Part shown: positions 40,901-52,900 of the stretch, piece after piece | Layout of the letters: each line of letters begins with the position of its first letter | Position numbering within the stretch: position 1 is the first letter of the stretch | Source of the DNA: Effrenium voratum | Taxonomy: Eukaryota; Sar; Dinophyceae; Suessiales; Symbiodiniaceae | Direction: 5' to 3' | NCBI GenBank assembly: GCA_963377175.1 | Contig: CAUJNA010000831.1 | Coordinates: 1-64,000 of the forward strand | Length of the DNA stretch: 64,000 nucleotides | Notes under the pieces: model-generated | What the model saw: the letters and a program-made list of their open reading frames with translations, nothing else | Told to the model about the DNA's origin: nothing | Database searches by the model: none | Translations under genes and position numbers: made by a program

Positions 40901-43900
40901 ACGACGAGCATAATCTCCCGATTGCAGAAACTTGAAAAGCTTATCGTCGAACGACGGAGGCGAGACATGGATGACTCTCCTGTGTCGGTGCACATTTGGA
41001 TGTCGCTCTATGACTGGGTGTGCATGAGAGGGTGTGGGTGGCAGGTGACCGCCAATCCCATCATTGACTCCTTGCAAAAGACGATATCCGACCTTGTCAA
41101 CACATGCAAGGGCTTGGTTGTGGTGTGCGTGAATCGCGACGTAGCTTTCCATGGAGGAACAGGGGACTTGGGGACGATCGCCAACAAGGTGAGCGAGATC
41201 TGCAAGGCGGCAGGCGCGTTGGTGACCGAGAATGATCGCCTGTGGCGCGTTGCCCACGCGCTCACGGGTAAGAATTACAAGATCCCTGGGAGCTCGAATC
41301 TGCAACATTTCCTCCTGAAGCGATTGCTGGTGGAGAAATCCATCGATGTGGTCGCGCCAAGCAATGCGTTCGTGCATGAGCTGGAGGAGACATGCATAAA
41401 TGAGCCAGACCTTCGATTCAACATCCCGAAGAACATGGAGGAGTCGAAGGTGAAATTCGAATACAAGCCGACCTTCACTGCTCAATCGAAACGGAGACAA
41501 GAACGACAGGACGAAGGGCACGGCGGACAAGATGCGTTTGGGAACACCGATGTCACCGATCAACGTCTTCGATGGTATACGGTCACCGAGCTCAGCGAGT
41601 TAATCTGCGAACTTTGTGTGAGAGAGATGCAGGTGAACAAGTCGAAGGTGCTCGGATCAAACTCCAAGTTCAATCCCACTTCTTGTGTGAACTGTTGCGC
41701 GAACTGGAATGCGGACACGAACGGTGTTGTGAGATCAACCGAGGGGAGGAAACTGTATACACGACTTTTTGCAGAATGCGTGGTTGCAATCCCAGATCTT
41801 CAACATCTCATGGTGGACGTCAACAATGTTCAGGCCATGACCACGATTATACGGGAACTTGCATACTCCAAGCTGAAGGAGCTATCCCACGTGGGTTTCG
41901 TGAGCATGACAGTGGATCAGGCAGCGCAGTTCTACAACAACGGTCATGGGAAGCAATTGTGTGCATCCCGGGATGTGATCACATGCAAGAATTCCGAAGG
42001 GGTTGAGGAGAGGACCTCCATCTTTGTGATAGACAAGGATCTTGGCAACGTGGCCTATTCATCCTGGATCAAGAGCGTGCTCGACCAGGGGACGATGTAT
42101 GACCTCCTGGGACAGACTACGAATGAGGAGTCCTTGGGTGACGTCGTCGAGATGATACTGGGATTCTTTGAGGTGATGTCGTACTTTCAGCACGAACTTC
42201 CATTGTGGAGAGATGTATGGAAGATCAAGAGGGAGTTCGAGCAGTCAATCGTACGGCACCTCGCCGGGAACGTGAGCCACACGACGGGCCAGAACCGAAA
42301 GCGGAACAAACCATCCGCCCAGCTCGGGGCGCCCACGAAAGAAGTGCTGGACCTCATGACCAAGATCAAGCCCAGACATCCGCGATCCCTGACGGCAGAG
42401 CATGCCACCCAAGGATCCAAGAGGAAGGCAACCGAGAGTGAAGGGGACGGTCTTGGTCAAGTACCAGACCCGAACCGGAGCTCTCAGCCCAATGTTGAGA
42501 AGGAAGAGAAGAAGCAGCGAGTGATCGATGGGCGGAAAGCCGCACTTGAGTTCCTGGTCTCAATGGAGAAATGCATGGGAGAAATGGGAATCTGCATGAA
42601 GTGCGCGAACCTGGCCCACGACGGCGACTGCAAGAACTATGAGGAGGCTGCTGGAAATGAGAAGGCGATGAAGAAGATCCGTGAGCTTCTCAGCAGCGAC
42701 CATGTTTCCTCGGATGAAGAAATGGGGGATACGGAAGAGCCGTCCTCATCAACATCCAAGGAGCGCAGGAAAGGGGGACAAGAAGGGAAAGAAACAATAG
42801 AGATGTACAGCTATACCATCAATCTGGTGGAGATGGCTGACACGGCCGAGGGTGGAGAGCTACAGTGCGGTGGCGTGGACCTCACCTACAATCCGTGTGG
42901 GGACAACAGAACGTTCAAGGCAGCGCTGGAACGAGGGAGTGACACTATTCCATGCTACATCCCGAAATTCGGCGACGAGAGCAATGTGAATATGCCATGG
43001 GCGTACGCATCTATTGTTGACCCCCGATACTTTCCCAAGGGTGCCATCCTTGAGCAGGTGGATGTGATGCAGCTCGGCAAGAGCATCAATTTCTGCGTTG
43101 CTCCTTTTGACGGCGCTCCACTGTGCAGGATTGGTGATGATCGCTCGGTATTTGCATCGAAAGATCAAGCGAACCAGCTATCTCACAACCTATGCAGAGT
43201 CCTTCGACATAAGATCGGCAGTTGCCGAGGAAGCGTTTTCAGATGCGATGAAGGGGGATGGGTCGACATCGACGCAGTCATCGACGACCGAAATTGCGAC
43301 ATATTCCCACCTTCAACTGCGAGAGCAAAACGATACATGGGCATCATGGAAGTGATCAAGTGGCAGGAGTCTGGACAGAAGAAATCGAGGTTTCAGATCC
43401 TGGCAGCAAGGTTCCCAAGCATCATGAACCCGAACGACATGAAGGCGGCCAGGGAGGAGATGAACCAAGCCGGCCTGGATCGGGATGACATCGACAGGAT
43501 GTTCAACAGATGCGATGGATGGTACAGACCTTGGTGCATCCGAGTCACGACTGGTCACAGCGACTTTGGATTCATGAGCTCATCCGCACTGGCAAATAGG
43601 TATTCCGCAAGGATGGGTGACACTCTCGGAGGAGCATTCCATGTGACGTATGTGGAGAACCTGCCAAGCATCGTCCGCTGTGGGCTAGTCCCCGGCGGAA
43701 TCGATGGCGGAAACAGGCTAGCATTGCACTTCGGGGCATTTGCTCCGTGGGATGAGATGAACGTAGCAACGAAGATGACGCTACGAAACGTAAGGTGGGG
43801 GGACCCGATTGCGATCATCTACATTCCCAGTGCAACCCTTGCGCGGTATGGAGCTGGAGTCGCGGCGAATGGGACATTCATGGTCTTCGACGTGATCCCG

Positions 43901-46900
43901 TTCTATGAGGTCAAGTCCATTTGGATTGGCAAAAGCAGGGGAGGGAAATGCCTGGAGTACGGAGATGTGAAGAGAGCGTACTCGAAATGTGTGGAGAACG
44001 AGATCTGTCCGGGTTTCGTCAACTCCTCCCAAGAATCGGCTGCGATGTTCCTCCAGAACGTCGCGAAGATCAACGAGAGGATGCCTGAGACCGAGGCAGG
44101 TGCCGACAATCTGCACTACATCAAAGACATGGTTGACCGTGCATGCGAACTGTTTCGAGGAAACAAGATGGAGGAGTTCAATGCACAGATCAACGAGGTC
44201 AGGGACGAAGTCAGCAAAGTCATCGTCCTGAATGACGAGACGTGGGAGGGACTGAGGTGCCGAATATGTCCGTCATGTGCGACCGTGATTCCAACATGCT
44301 TCTGTGTGTGCCTGGAATGTGAGGCGCAGTTGATCTCCACCGGAAGATTCTACATCCACGTCAGTTCCGATGATGAAGGGGACAACCAAAGACCCAACGT
44401 CTCGGGTGATGCCAAGCGTGCACAAGAGGAAGCCAACCATGATGCGGCAGCAGAAGCAGAGGACGTTCCTGAGGAAGACGACATGGACACGCAAGGATAT
44501 ACGTCCGGCTACATGTCTGAGGAGGAAGACGGCGGTTGGCAATACCGCGATACTGATTTGACATCACGGGATATCATAAATACCCAGCGGATGGCGATTT
44601 GCCTTGATGAGCCGCGCGAAGCTCAATACATGGCGGGATTCATCGCACTGCAGATGTCAAAGATGTGGGGGATGTTCGAAGGTGGTGAAAAGAGAACGGT
44701 CAATGCCGCGCTCGAAGGGAAGCCAGGCTGCCCATACCACAACGACTTCGGGAAGTACCCCAACATCACTGAGCTCGATCAGGAAGGGATCCTGTTGCCG
44801 TCAACGGAGCAGGAGATTTCACAATCCCAAAATGTTCGGTCAAGGACCTTCCGGTCGAATGAGGAGCGTGATGAATACATTCGTCTGATGGTGAACAAAT
44901 GCGAGGGGCTATACATATTCTACAAGCTGTGGATTGCAGCTGGAATCCTCGACGTCACCAAGGACGAGATGAAGCTCCTGGTCAAGGATCGCGTGCACCC
45001 GGTGGGTGATATAATCTACAGATGCTTTGCCCTGGCTTTCAACTGTAAGTACATATCATTCGTGAGGGATGGCTTGAACCTTGGCAAGAATGGTTACACG
45101 GTGAATGTGAGCGCAATTATTGCGGCCACTGATCCGAACAAATGTGACACACCTCTGCTGGATTGGTGCCTGCGAAAGGGGCATTGGATACCAGAAGATC
45201 ATCACAAGAAGTGTGTCCGAGCGCGAGAAGCCCAGAAGAATTTGGACGAGGAGTTCCGTCGACGTACCCATCGACTGTCCGTTGGAGACAGGTATGCATA
45301 ATGCAGGCGTTGATCACAGCACGATGTGGGCCGGTCCCCATCTGCTATATGTGCATCTTCAATGTCGATGTGGATTAGCCCCATCTAATGCTTGCGTACC
45401 ATCAACGGTATTGCGATGGAACGACTCTACATCATGATATGATTTCATGTGTCCAAAAAAATGAATGGAAATGTGTACTTTTACATATTCCGACGACTAT
45501 GACATTCCGGATATTCATGGATGGGATATTTACCTCATGGATGATTTCCTTTCATTATACATATTGTTCGTGATATCTGGAATGGCTATGTTTTGCATTG
45601 ATTGCTCACCGATATTTCTTTGCCGGTGGTTTGCAGATGTGCATCCTCAGCGTAGATGTGGGCTAGCCCCCGTCTACCTCTTGCGAGCAGGCGCTTCTAT
45701 TGAACTTCTATGGCCAACCCATTTCTGTGGATGACGGCTGCGCGATGCGCAAATGCGGCAGCTGGGACGTTCAGTGGTTGTTAAATGACGCAAGGGTGGT
45801 GTATTGTATACACCTGCATATGGGAATGTGCTACGATTTGCGGATGCATGTTTCACTTTTCGATCAATCGAACCCGGCAAGTTTCACAATGAATGAGCGG
45901 TGTAGCGATAGCGAATGAAAGAGTGCACGACACGATTTCGTAGCAGAAGCCGTGGCCAGTGGAACGTTTTGTGGTGTTTGGACCGCATGATGAACGATGC
46001 GACCCAAATGGGGGATGTTAAAACCCTCTAGGCCCCGTGCCTAAATTGGGAAGCAGTTCTGAGGTCCGTGTTTGTGTTGCTTACAAGGTTCCATTGATTG
46101 CCATTTGGCTCAAGTCACAAGTGAGGTTCAAGATCTTATGTGAAGCTGCGTTCATACGTGATCGGCAATTGAGAGCGGAAAACACTTCGCTTGCGCTGCA
46201 TTTGTCAGGACCACTGTTGTAACTATTATTCCTTCTCCCTTACATCATTTGCACGGGTTCGGCTATAGCGGTTTGGCCGCATACACCTTTCTACGTGGTT
46301 GGCATTACAGCTGGAGGGTTCGGTGGACAGCGTCCCACGGGACGTCACCTTGCCGTCTCTTGACAGCTTCATTGACTCAAGGTCCCTGAAAAGATCCGTC
46401 CTGAGCAGCAGCGCAGTACTGACTGATGGCATCTCTATTACTGAGGCCCGCGCCCCACAATGAGTTCCCAAGCCTTCCTCACGTCATCGTAGTGGGAAGT
46501 GCTTATGTTCCGGCATTGCACCGGGGTTGAGCTTGCCGAGGATGTTGATTGAACCATAGCAGTCTGCACCTCGCTGCGGTTACGCAGCTGGCACCGGGGG
46601 CCTCAAATAAAAAACACTGCGGATGAACCTTAATCTGAAAACTGCGGATGAGCCTTAATCTGAAAGCACGGGCCACGCTCTGTGAAAAGTCGAATTTGAT
46701 CCGCGTCAGCAACGCTTCCGTTTTTTGTTTACCCCGGTCAATTGTTGCAGTCGCGGAGCACCAACCCAAAGCAGGGCCATCGTCCCAGCAAATTAAACAG
46801 GAGCAGCTCTTGTCTTAATAACTGTGGCTCCACAGTTACTAGGCCCAGCGGATCAACCTAGCTGCCGTGAGCACCGCCCTCATTGCCTCCCTCAGGACAG

Positions 46901-49900
46901 GAACCGACATGGCGTTGCCCACCATTTTGCCTCTCTTGGCGCGGGACACACTTTTGGGCCAGCGGAAGTTGTGGAATCCCTGCAAAGCCGCCAGCTCCTT
47001 GAGGCTGAGAAAGCGACTTTCCTTAGCACAGGCTGTAAGCGGGCTGCGGGCTGCGCAACTCGCCACACTTGATTATTTGCACTCGCTAAATCTGGTTTGG
47101 ACAAGAATCGTTGTCGAGCCAGAAGTTGTCGCCGGAGGCTCGTGCACATGTGATTGTGGGAACATAGCCCGAGGTGACCTGCCGGAAGTTTTTCCCGGCT
47201 CCTGCGTCGATGATGTCCCTGTCCAGATTCCAAACACCCTTCGCCTTGAGCTTCTTCCTTCCTGCCAAAATGTTGTTCCGCTTGGTTTTGCAAAGCTTCT
47301 TGATGTCCACCTTGGGAAGCCCCTTCTCCAAGAAGTCGTCCAGGCAAGCGAACTTGCTTTCAGGCAGCGAGTGGACCATATTTGGTTTTCTGGTTTTCAC
47401 ACCCTTGCGCGTGGACCTCCTGGCGCCCATGATGTAGATCCTCTTCCGGTTCTGCGGAAGCCCGAAACTGCGGCTGTTCACCATTCGCCAGCTCACAGCA
47501 TAGGCCCGCTTCTGCGACCCAGGAAGCCGACATTCCTTGAGCTGCTGCAGAAGTTTGTTGAAGTGCTTCCTGTGCTTCTTATTCCGGATGCCCGTCACAT
47601 TCTCCAGCACAAATCCACGCGGTTGCATGCGGCAGATGTAGTCCACCACAGCCTTTGATAAATCACGTTGGTCGCATTTCCCCTGCCCGACGCCCGCCGT
47701 ACCTCGGAAGGAGCAGACTAAGCAAAGACCTATGTGCAAAAAAACAGAAAGTAACCCAAACTCGGTTGAAAACAGCTACTTGTTCTGGCAGTCTGCTGTA
47801 TGGTTGGCACGGAAACCCAGCTGTGTACAAGTCACACTTCTCGCAAACATTTCCAAGAGCATATCCAAGACTCCTCGGTCCCTTTTTGTGGGAAAGAATC
47901 ACCTTTCGGCAATCTGGGTCCACATCGGTGGCAAACTGAACCATGAACTCAATCCCCAGTTGCTTCGCTGCCACAACATCAGTTCCCATGCCGCTGCAGT
48001 CGCTCCCAAGCATGATTGGCCACTTGCGCTGGCAATGTGACTCCACCTTCTCCACGCGAGGAGGCTTCTTGATGCCAGTTTTCTTCACCTTCAAGGATGT
48101 CTTCCCCATGCTTCACGGACTTTCTGCGGCAACGCAGCAAGTCAGCTGAAGAAGCAACTGGAGGAAAGCTGGCTGCGGGGCGAAGCGTGAAACGGCTTGA
48201 CGGGCAGACAGAACACATGAGCACACCAGACAACAGACAACAAGACGTAGTAGTCTCGGCTTGGGGCTTAATTGCACATACCCCCCAAAACAAATAGCAG
48301 GTCAGCCCGATTTTGAGCCGCAGTGCCAGGGGGTTCCGTACCCCCTGGCACTGCAAGTTCTGATGCATCAGAACTCGCAGTGCCAGGGGGTTCGGAACCC
48401 CCCGGCACTCGGGCTGTCGGGCCCAAAAGAGCCCGAGGACCCGTTTGAAAAAGCATAAACGACTTAGACTCAAAAATCTAGTGCGTCAGAACTCGCAGGG
48501 GCCCAAAATCTAGTGCATCAGAACTCGCAGGGACCCAAAATCTAGTGCATCAGAACTCGCAGGGGCCCAAAATTCTGATGCATCAGAATTGTTCATTTGG
48601 CAGACACAGGGAGCAACACCAAAAACCAGGCTTGCGTGGCAGAAAGCGCTCAAACAAAACTCCCACAAAATGGAGGATTTTTCGGCTGACCGGACCCGCG
48701 CATCAGCCGGGACAAGGTTCCCCCCACCCCCCCACGGCTTTGTACACTGTTTAACTCCCAGCGCTTCAAGAAGCACTTTCCGTCATCAGACAGCGAGCCA
48801 TCGCATAGACGTGTTTCTCTCTGTTATGACGCGAGGCAGTGGCAGCCCTCTTCCCCAGTCTGCAGATTCTGTGCAGCGACCAATGCTCGTCATTGGCGGC
48901 TGTGACCCAGGCAGAATCGCTCTATTGCCCCAAGAGCTCCCCACTGTACAAATGTATGGGCGTTGAACATCTTTGTGGATGTCAGCACGGACTTTTCCTG
49001 CACAAGTCCTACACTCACATAGTTCTTCTTGGTCTTGGCAGCTTTGGCTGCGTTCACCCAGGTGGCAGCCTTGTCCTCAGTTCTGTTACCAGGGGCGCGC
49101 CGCTCCAAACAAGGCAAACGGGACACGGACAGGACGACAAGTGTGCCACAGCCAGCCAAGGCCCGCACGTACACTTTCCAGTTGAGCTCTTGCATGCGTG
49201 TTTGTGCCAAGACAGCGAATCGCGGATGACGTTTGCGAAATGATGGCGTAATGAGCACATGTCTTCGGGTGCCCTTGGCTGGCCCTTTGTATTTAACCCA
49301 AGGCCCAAACCCGGTCTTGATCGCAGCTTGGCTTACGATAAGACCACCAGAGAGTCGCATTAGCCATGAAGCTCGAGAGCCAGGTTTTGCGACATTGTTC
49401 ACCACAACGCCTTCAGCCAAGAGATAATCATTGACCACCAGGGCACCCAAAGAGTGGAGTTTCTGGTGCAAGTCAGTAGAGTCTGCCTCCTCTTTCGCGA
49501 GCAATCGCCTAAGAAAACTTGCAAGAACAAAGGCGCAAAAGCAAATTCAAACGCCAAGGCGCATATTGGCCAGAGCTGGAAGTTCAGGCTGACTCCGCCT
49601 GCGTTTCCGCAGCGAGCTTTCGAGCTGAGCTTGGTGGTCAGCTTTCCTCCTACGCTCCAAGCATTGGCTGTGCTCTGCTGGACGAAGCTGCTCTTGCCGC
49701 AGCAGCAGGTCGTCTTGCTGAGCTTGAAAGCACCGTCTTTTCTTCAGCTCCGACAACTTTTTGGTCGCTTCCTCGTGCTTGGTGGAAATTGCATTTCCAG
49801 CTGCCTTGCGGGAACTTTTGCTCAGCCGCAGCATGTCCCGAGGGGCATCGTTCAGCTTTAAGCATCGCTTCACACTCTTCCGGCGTCGAGCTATCCACGC

Positions 49901-52900
49901 GGCTTCCGAAACAGGATTTCTTGTTCGTGCCTTGGCCGGCAAGGTGTGCAAAGCGAACTCCGGCAAGTTAAAAAAAGCTATGTGCCGCCAAGCGTCCTGC
50001 CGGCTTGCTTCTAGTCGAAGACCGGAAACAAACTTAGGTTTGCGAGCGGACCCAGATGATCTTTCAGAGCCGAAGCCTTCCTGCCAAATCTTTTGGGCAA
50101 GCATAGCAACTGCACCACGAAGACTGTTCTTGTCCCACTGGCGAAGCCGCCTCTCGAACGCCTTGAAGTAAGGGCCTAAGAAAGCCCTGTCGCGTGCAGT
50201 GTGGTACTTGATATCTGCAAAGTCACGCTCGCTCTGCGCAGTTCCAGCCGCCGATGCCAGCAAGACACGGGCAAGTGTTTTAGACATGTCCGGGCAGCGG
50301 CCGCTGAAACTTGACTCTGCCAAGGTCCAGGCTTGCAAATCACCCAACTCTTCCGACTTGGACAGTTGTTTTCCTGGGCAGAGCATTGGAAAGCGACAAG
50401 CAAAGCAGGACAAGCAATATGCACCGTTAACAAACTCAGAACCGGTCGGTGGCGTTGGGCAGTAGGCTTTAAGTCTTGGAACTGTTCATAGAGCTGCTTA
50501 GAGTTCGCGTCGAACATCTGGGAGAGCCGCAGAAGACAGCGCTGTGTTTCCGCAGCGCTCTTTTGGGGGCCGCTGAGCGAAAAGGCTGACAAGTTGTGGA
50601 TCAGTTCAAAATCAGGAAACTCTGTCTTGATGGTCTGCGAGACAAGGGCGAGCCATGCAGCCATCCTTGCAAAGCACCTGTTGAAAACGATCGGCGAAAC
50701 GCTGCCTCCCACACTCCTGTGCCCAGCGCCCAGTTGAATCAAACGAGGTCTTTCCAGCCACTTCAGCACCTGGCAGTCAGATCAAGTCTTTGAAGCTCTG
50801 AAAACTTATCACGGGCTTCGCGACTCAGTGCTGTCTAGAAGCGTGCTGTGTGTAACCACTGGAGGTGGCTGTTTTCTGCACGAAGAGCACATGCAGCCTT
50901 TGAGCAAAGGTTGTCAAGCAGGTTTGCGCTGCACTCATGTCCATCTGGCTCTTGTCAAATCTGCGTAAAATTCTGATCTCCTCATCAGCAGCGTCAGCCA
51001 TCATAGCCATTTGCAGGTACACCTCTGTGGATATAGACTCCAGGAACTTCTTGGCAACCCTTCGGGGTTTCGCGTTGGTCTTTACTCGCAATATCCTTAG
51101 ATTTGCAACACAGTTTTTCTTTGAAATGGCGACATACTCAAGCAAGCCTGATGCCTACTAAGTCTCTCGTGAGCTGTGGCCAAGAACGCATCCGCAAGAA
51201 GGATAAATCGCCCCATCGGCTTCTGCAGAGAAGAATGACGATGCTTGGCCGACTGCAAGTCTCTCATGCCACTGTGACGCAGAAATTCGGCGTCCATGTG
51301 CCGAACCTTAGCGCGACGAGACACTATGGCCACACTTGCGGCATGTGTGTTAAAACATGTCCACTTTTGAGCCTAGCAACATGCTTCGCAAACATCACCT
51401 TCAAATCTGGCGAATGCCAAATCAGCGCAGTCATAGACTCCTTTCCAGATATGAATTGCTGCATGTATTCCTGAAGCGTCTCGTCAAGATGCCATTTCTT
51501 TGCAAACCTTAGCCAGCAAGGCAGCTGTCTGTTAGTTGTCCGTTCCGCGCAGGGTTGTTTACTGGGAATGCAACACGTGAGGACTGCGCTGAGTTGCCGC
51601 TGGACAGCATGCGCGCTGTCGCGCAGTCGAATCTTCATAGCTGGAAAAGTCTCGGCAGGAAAGTGGTCCCGAAGTGAGAGTAAACGGCCGGCTCTCAGTT
51701 CATCAGCGGCCGCATCCGAAGCAAACATTTCCTCAGCAGCGTCAGCGTCAGGGAGAAGCATTTTGTTTTGAAACATGGAGCAAGCAAAGCTTTGCCGCCT
51801 AGGTTCCACCCTTCTGCGAAAATGCTGCCAAGCCTTTTTGTAAAATGTCGGCGCCTTCCCGCACCACCCAGACGGAGGTTTTCTTCTAGCCTGAAACATA
51901 GTTTTTGCAACTCGCAGCGTTGTCCTGGCAATCCTTCGGGCGCCGCAAATTTGGCCGTGGAAGAGCCCCAAGAGGCCTTGATGCAGTTCAAGTTGACCGC
52001 GCTGCGGTTTCGCAGCGCGGTTTGACACACAGGCAAATCTGACAGAAAGCATCGGCCCTTGCGCATCTTGCGAAATCAGAGCTACCTGGCACTTCCCAAG
52101 TTTCTTCCGCTCCATGTCCAACATAGCCTCATTCAAGCACCATGAAATGTTCTTTTCCTTGTAGCGGCCAAGAGGAGATTTTCGAAGCGATTCTCCTTTC
52201 AAGCGGCGCTCCACAACACCCAGAAAGGTGTCCATTGACGGGGTGCCTGGCAGATTTGGGCTGCAGCCAAGCGCTGTCGCTCGTCGGAACCGATGCAGTA
52301 CTCCACGCTCATGTTGTTTCAATTGCGTTGTTCGCAATCCTTCCACTGAGCGGCTGAAGCACTTGCAGTACCGGCACTGCACCTTCGACTCAGTCAGTTT
52401 TGCCCACTTGAACAGTCTTCCCCACTTAATCACGCATTTGGAAGAAGGCATGGCGCCATCCGAACTGCGTTGCCGCAGTCGGTGCAGCAGCTGCCGTACA
52501 ACTTGAGCATGTTTCGACAGGCGTGATCAACGATTAACGATGCCGCAACATGAACTGTGCCACGACAGAAACACTCAGGCAAAACGGACGAGCCCTTTTT
52601 ACCTCTGCGGGACTGTGTGCTTGAAGTGCGACCGCTTCCGAAGCCGTCAGCTGTACAAAGGCTTCGCAAGCAATGATTCCAAAAACCTGACTGCGGCGAC
52701 GCAGTTCAGTTTTTGACCTTTTCGAGGCCCAGGAACCATTCCTTTACGTCAGCGAGCTCCTGCTTTGTGCAGGGATCATCAGTCCACCACTCAATGCCGT
52801 CGTTGAAGGTCACTTTCAGCCATTGTCCCCGGTAATTGTACCAGCGTTGGCCCGTGGGGAATTTTGGCGCCCGTGGCAGCCGGCGGAACTGCGCGGCAAT

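Larger units (their letters stand above)
31917..46230 (+). mobile_element. element 3: 5'-truncated copia-type retrotransposon nested in element 2
   Basis: Protease, integrase, RT and RNase H in copia order, then a C5-MTase-like domain and a long novel C-terminal region with a Tpt1/KptA-like domain. No gag and no upstream match to the presumed 3' LTR (from 46016) are present, so the 5' end is missing; both outer limits are approximate. The organisation parallels element 1, but the proteins are clearly diverged. Confidence 0.75.

Noticed and set aside
40950..41270. Possible hydrolase domain in the element 3 polyprotein
   Set aside because: [12 protein letters not shown] and [11 protein letters not shown] look like core strands, but no active-site motif was found.
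48479..48590. CRISPR-like array
   Set aside because: Units are directly tandem with no unique spacers and the context is eukaryotic.
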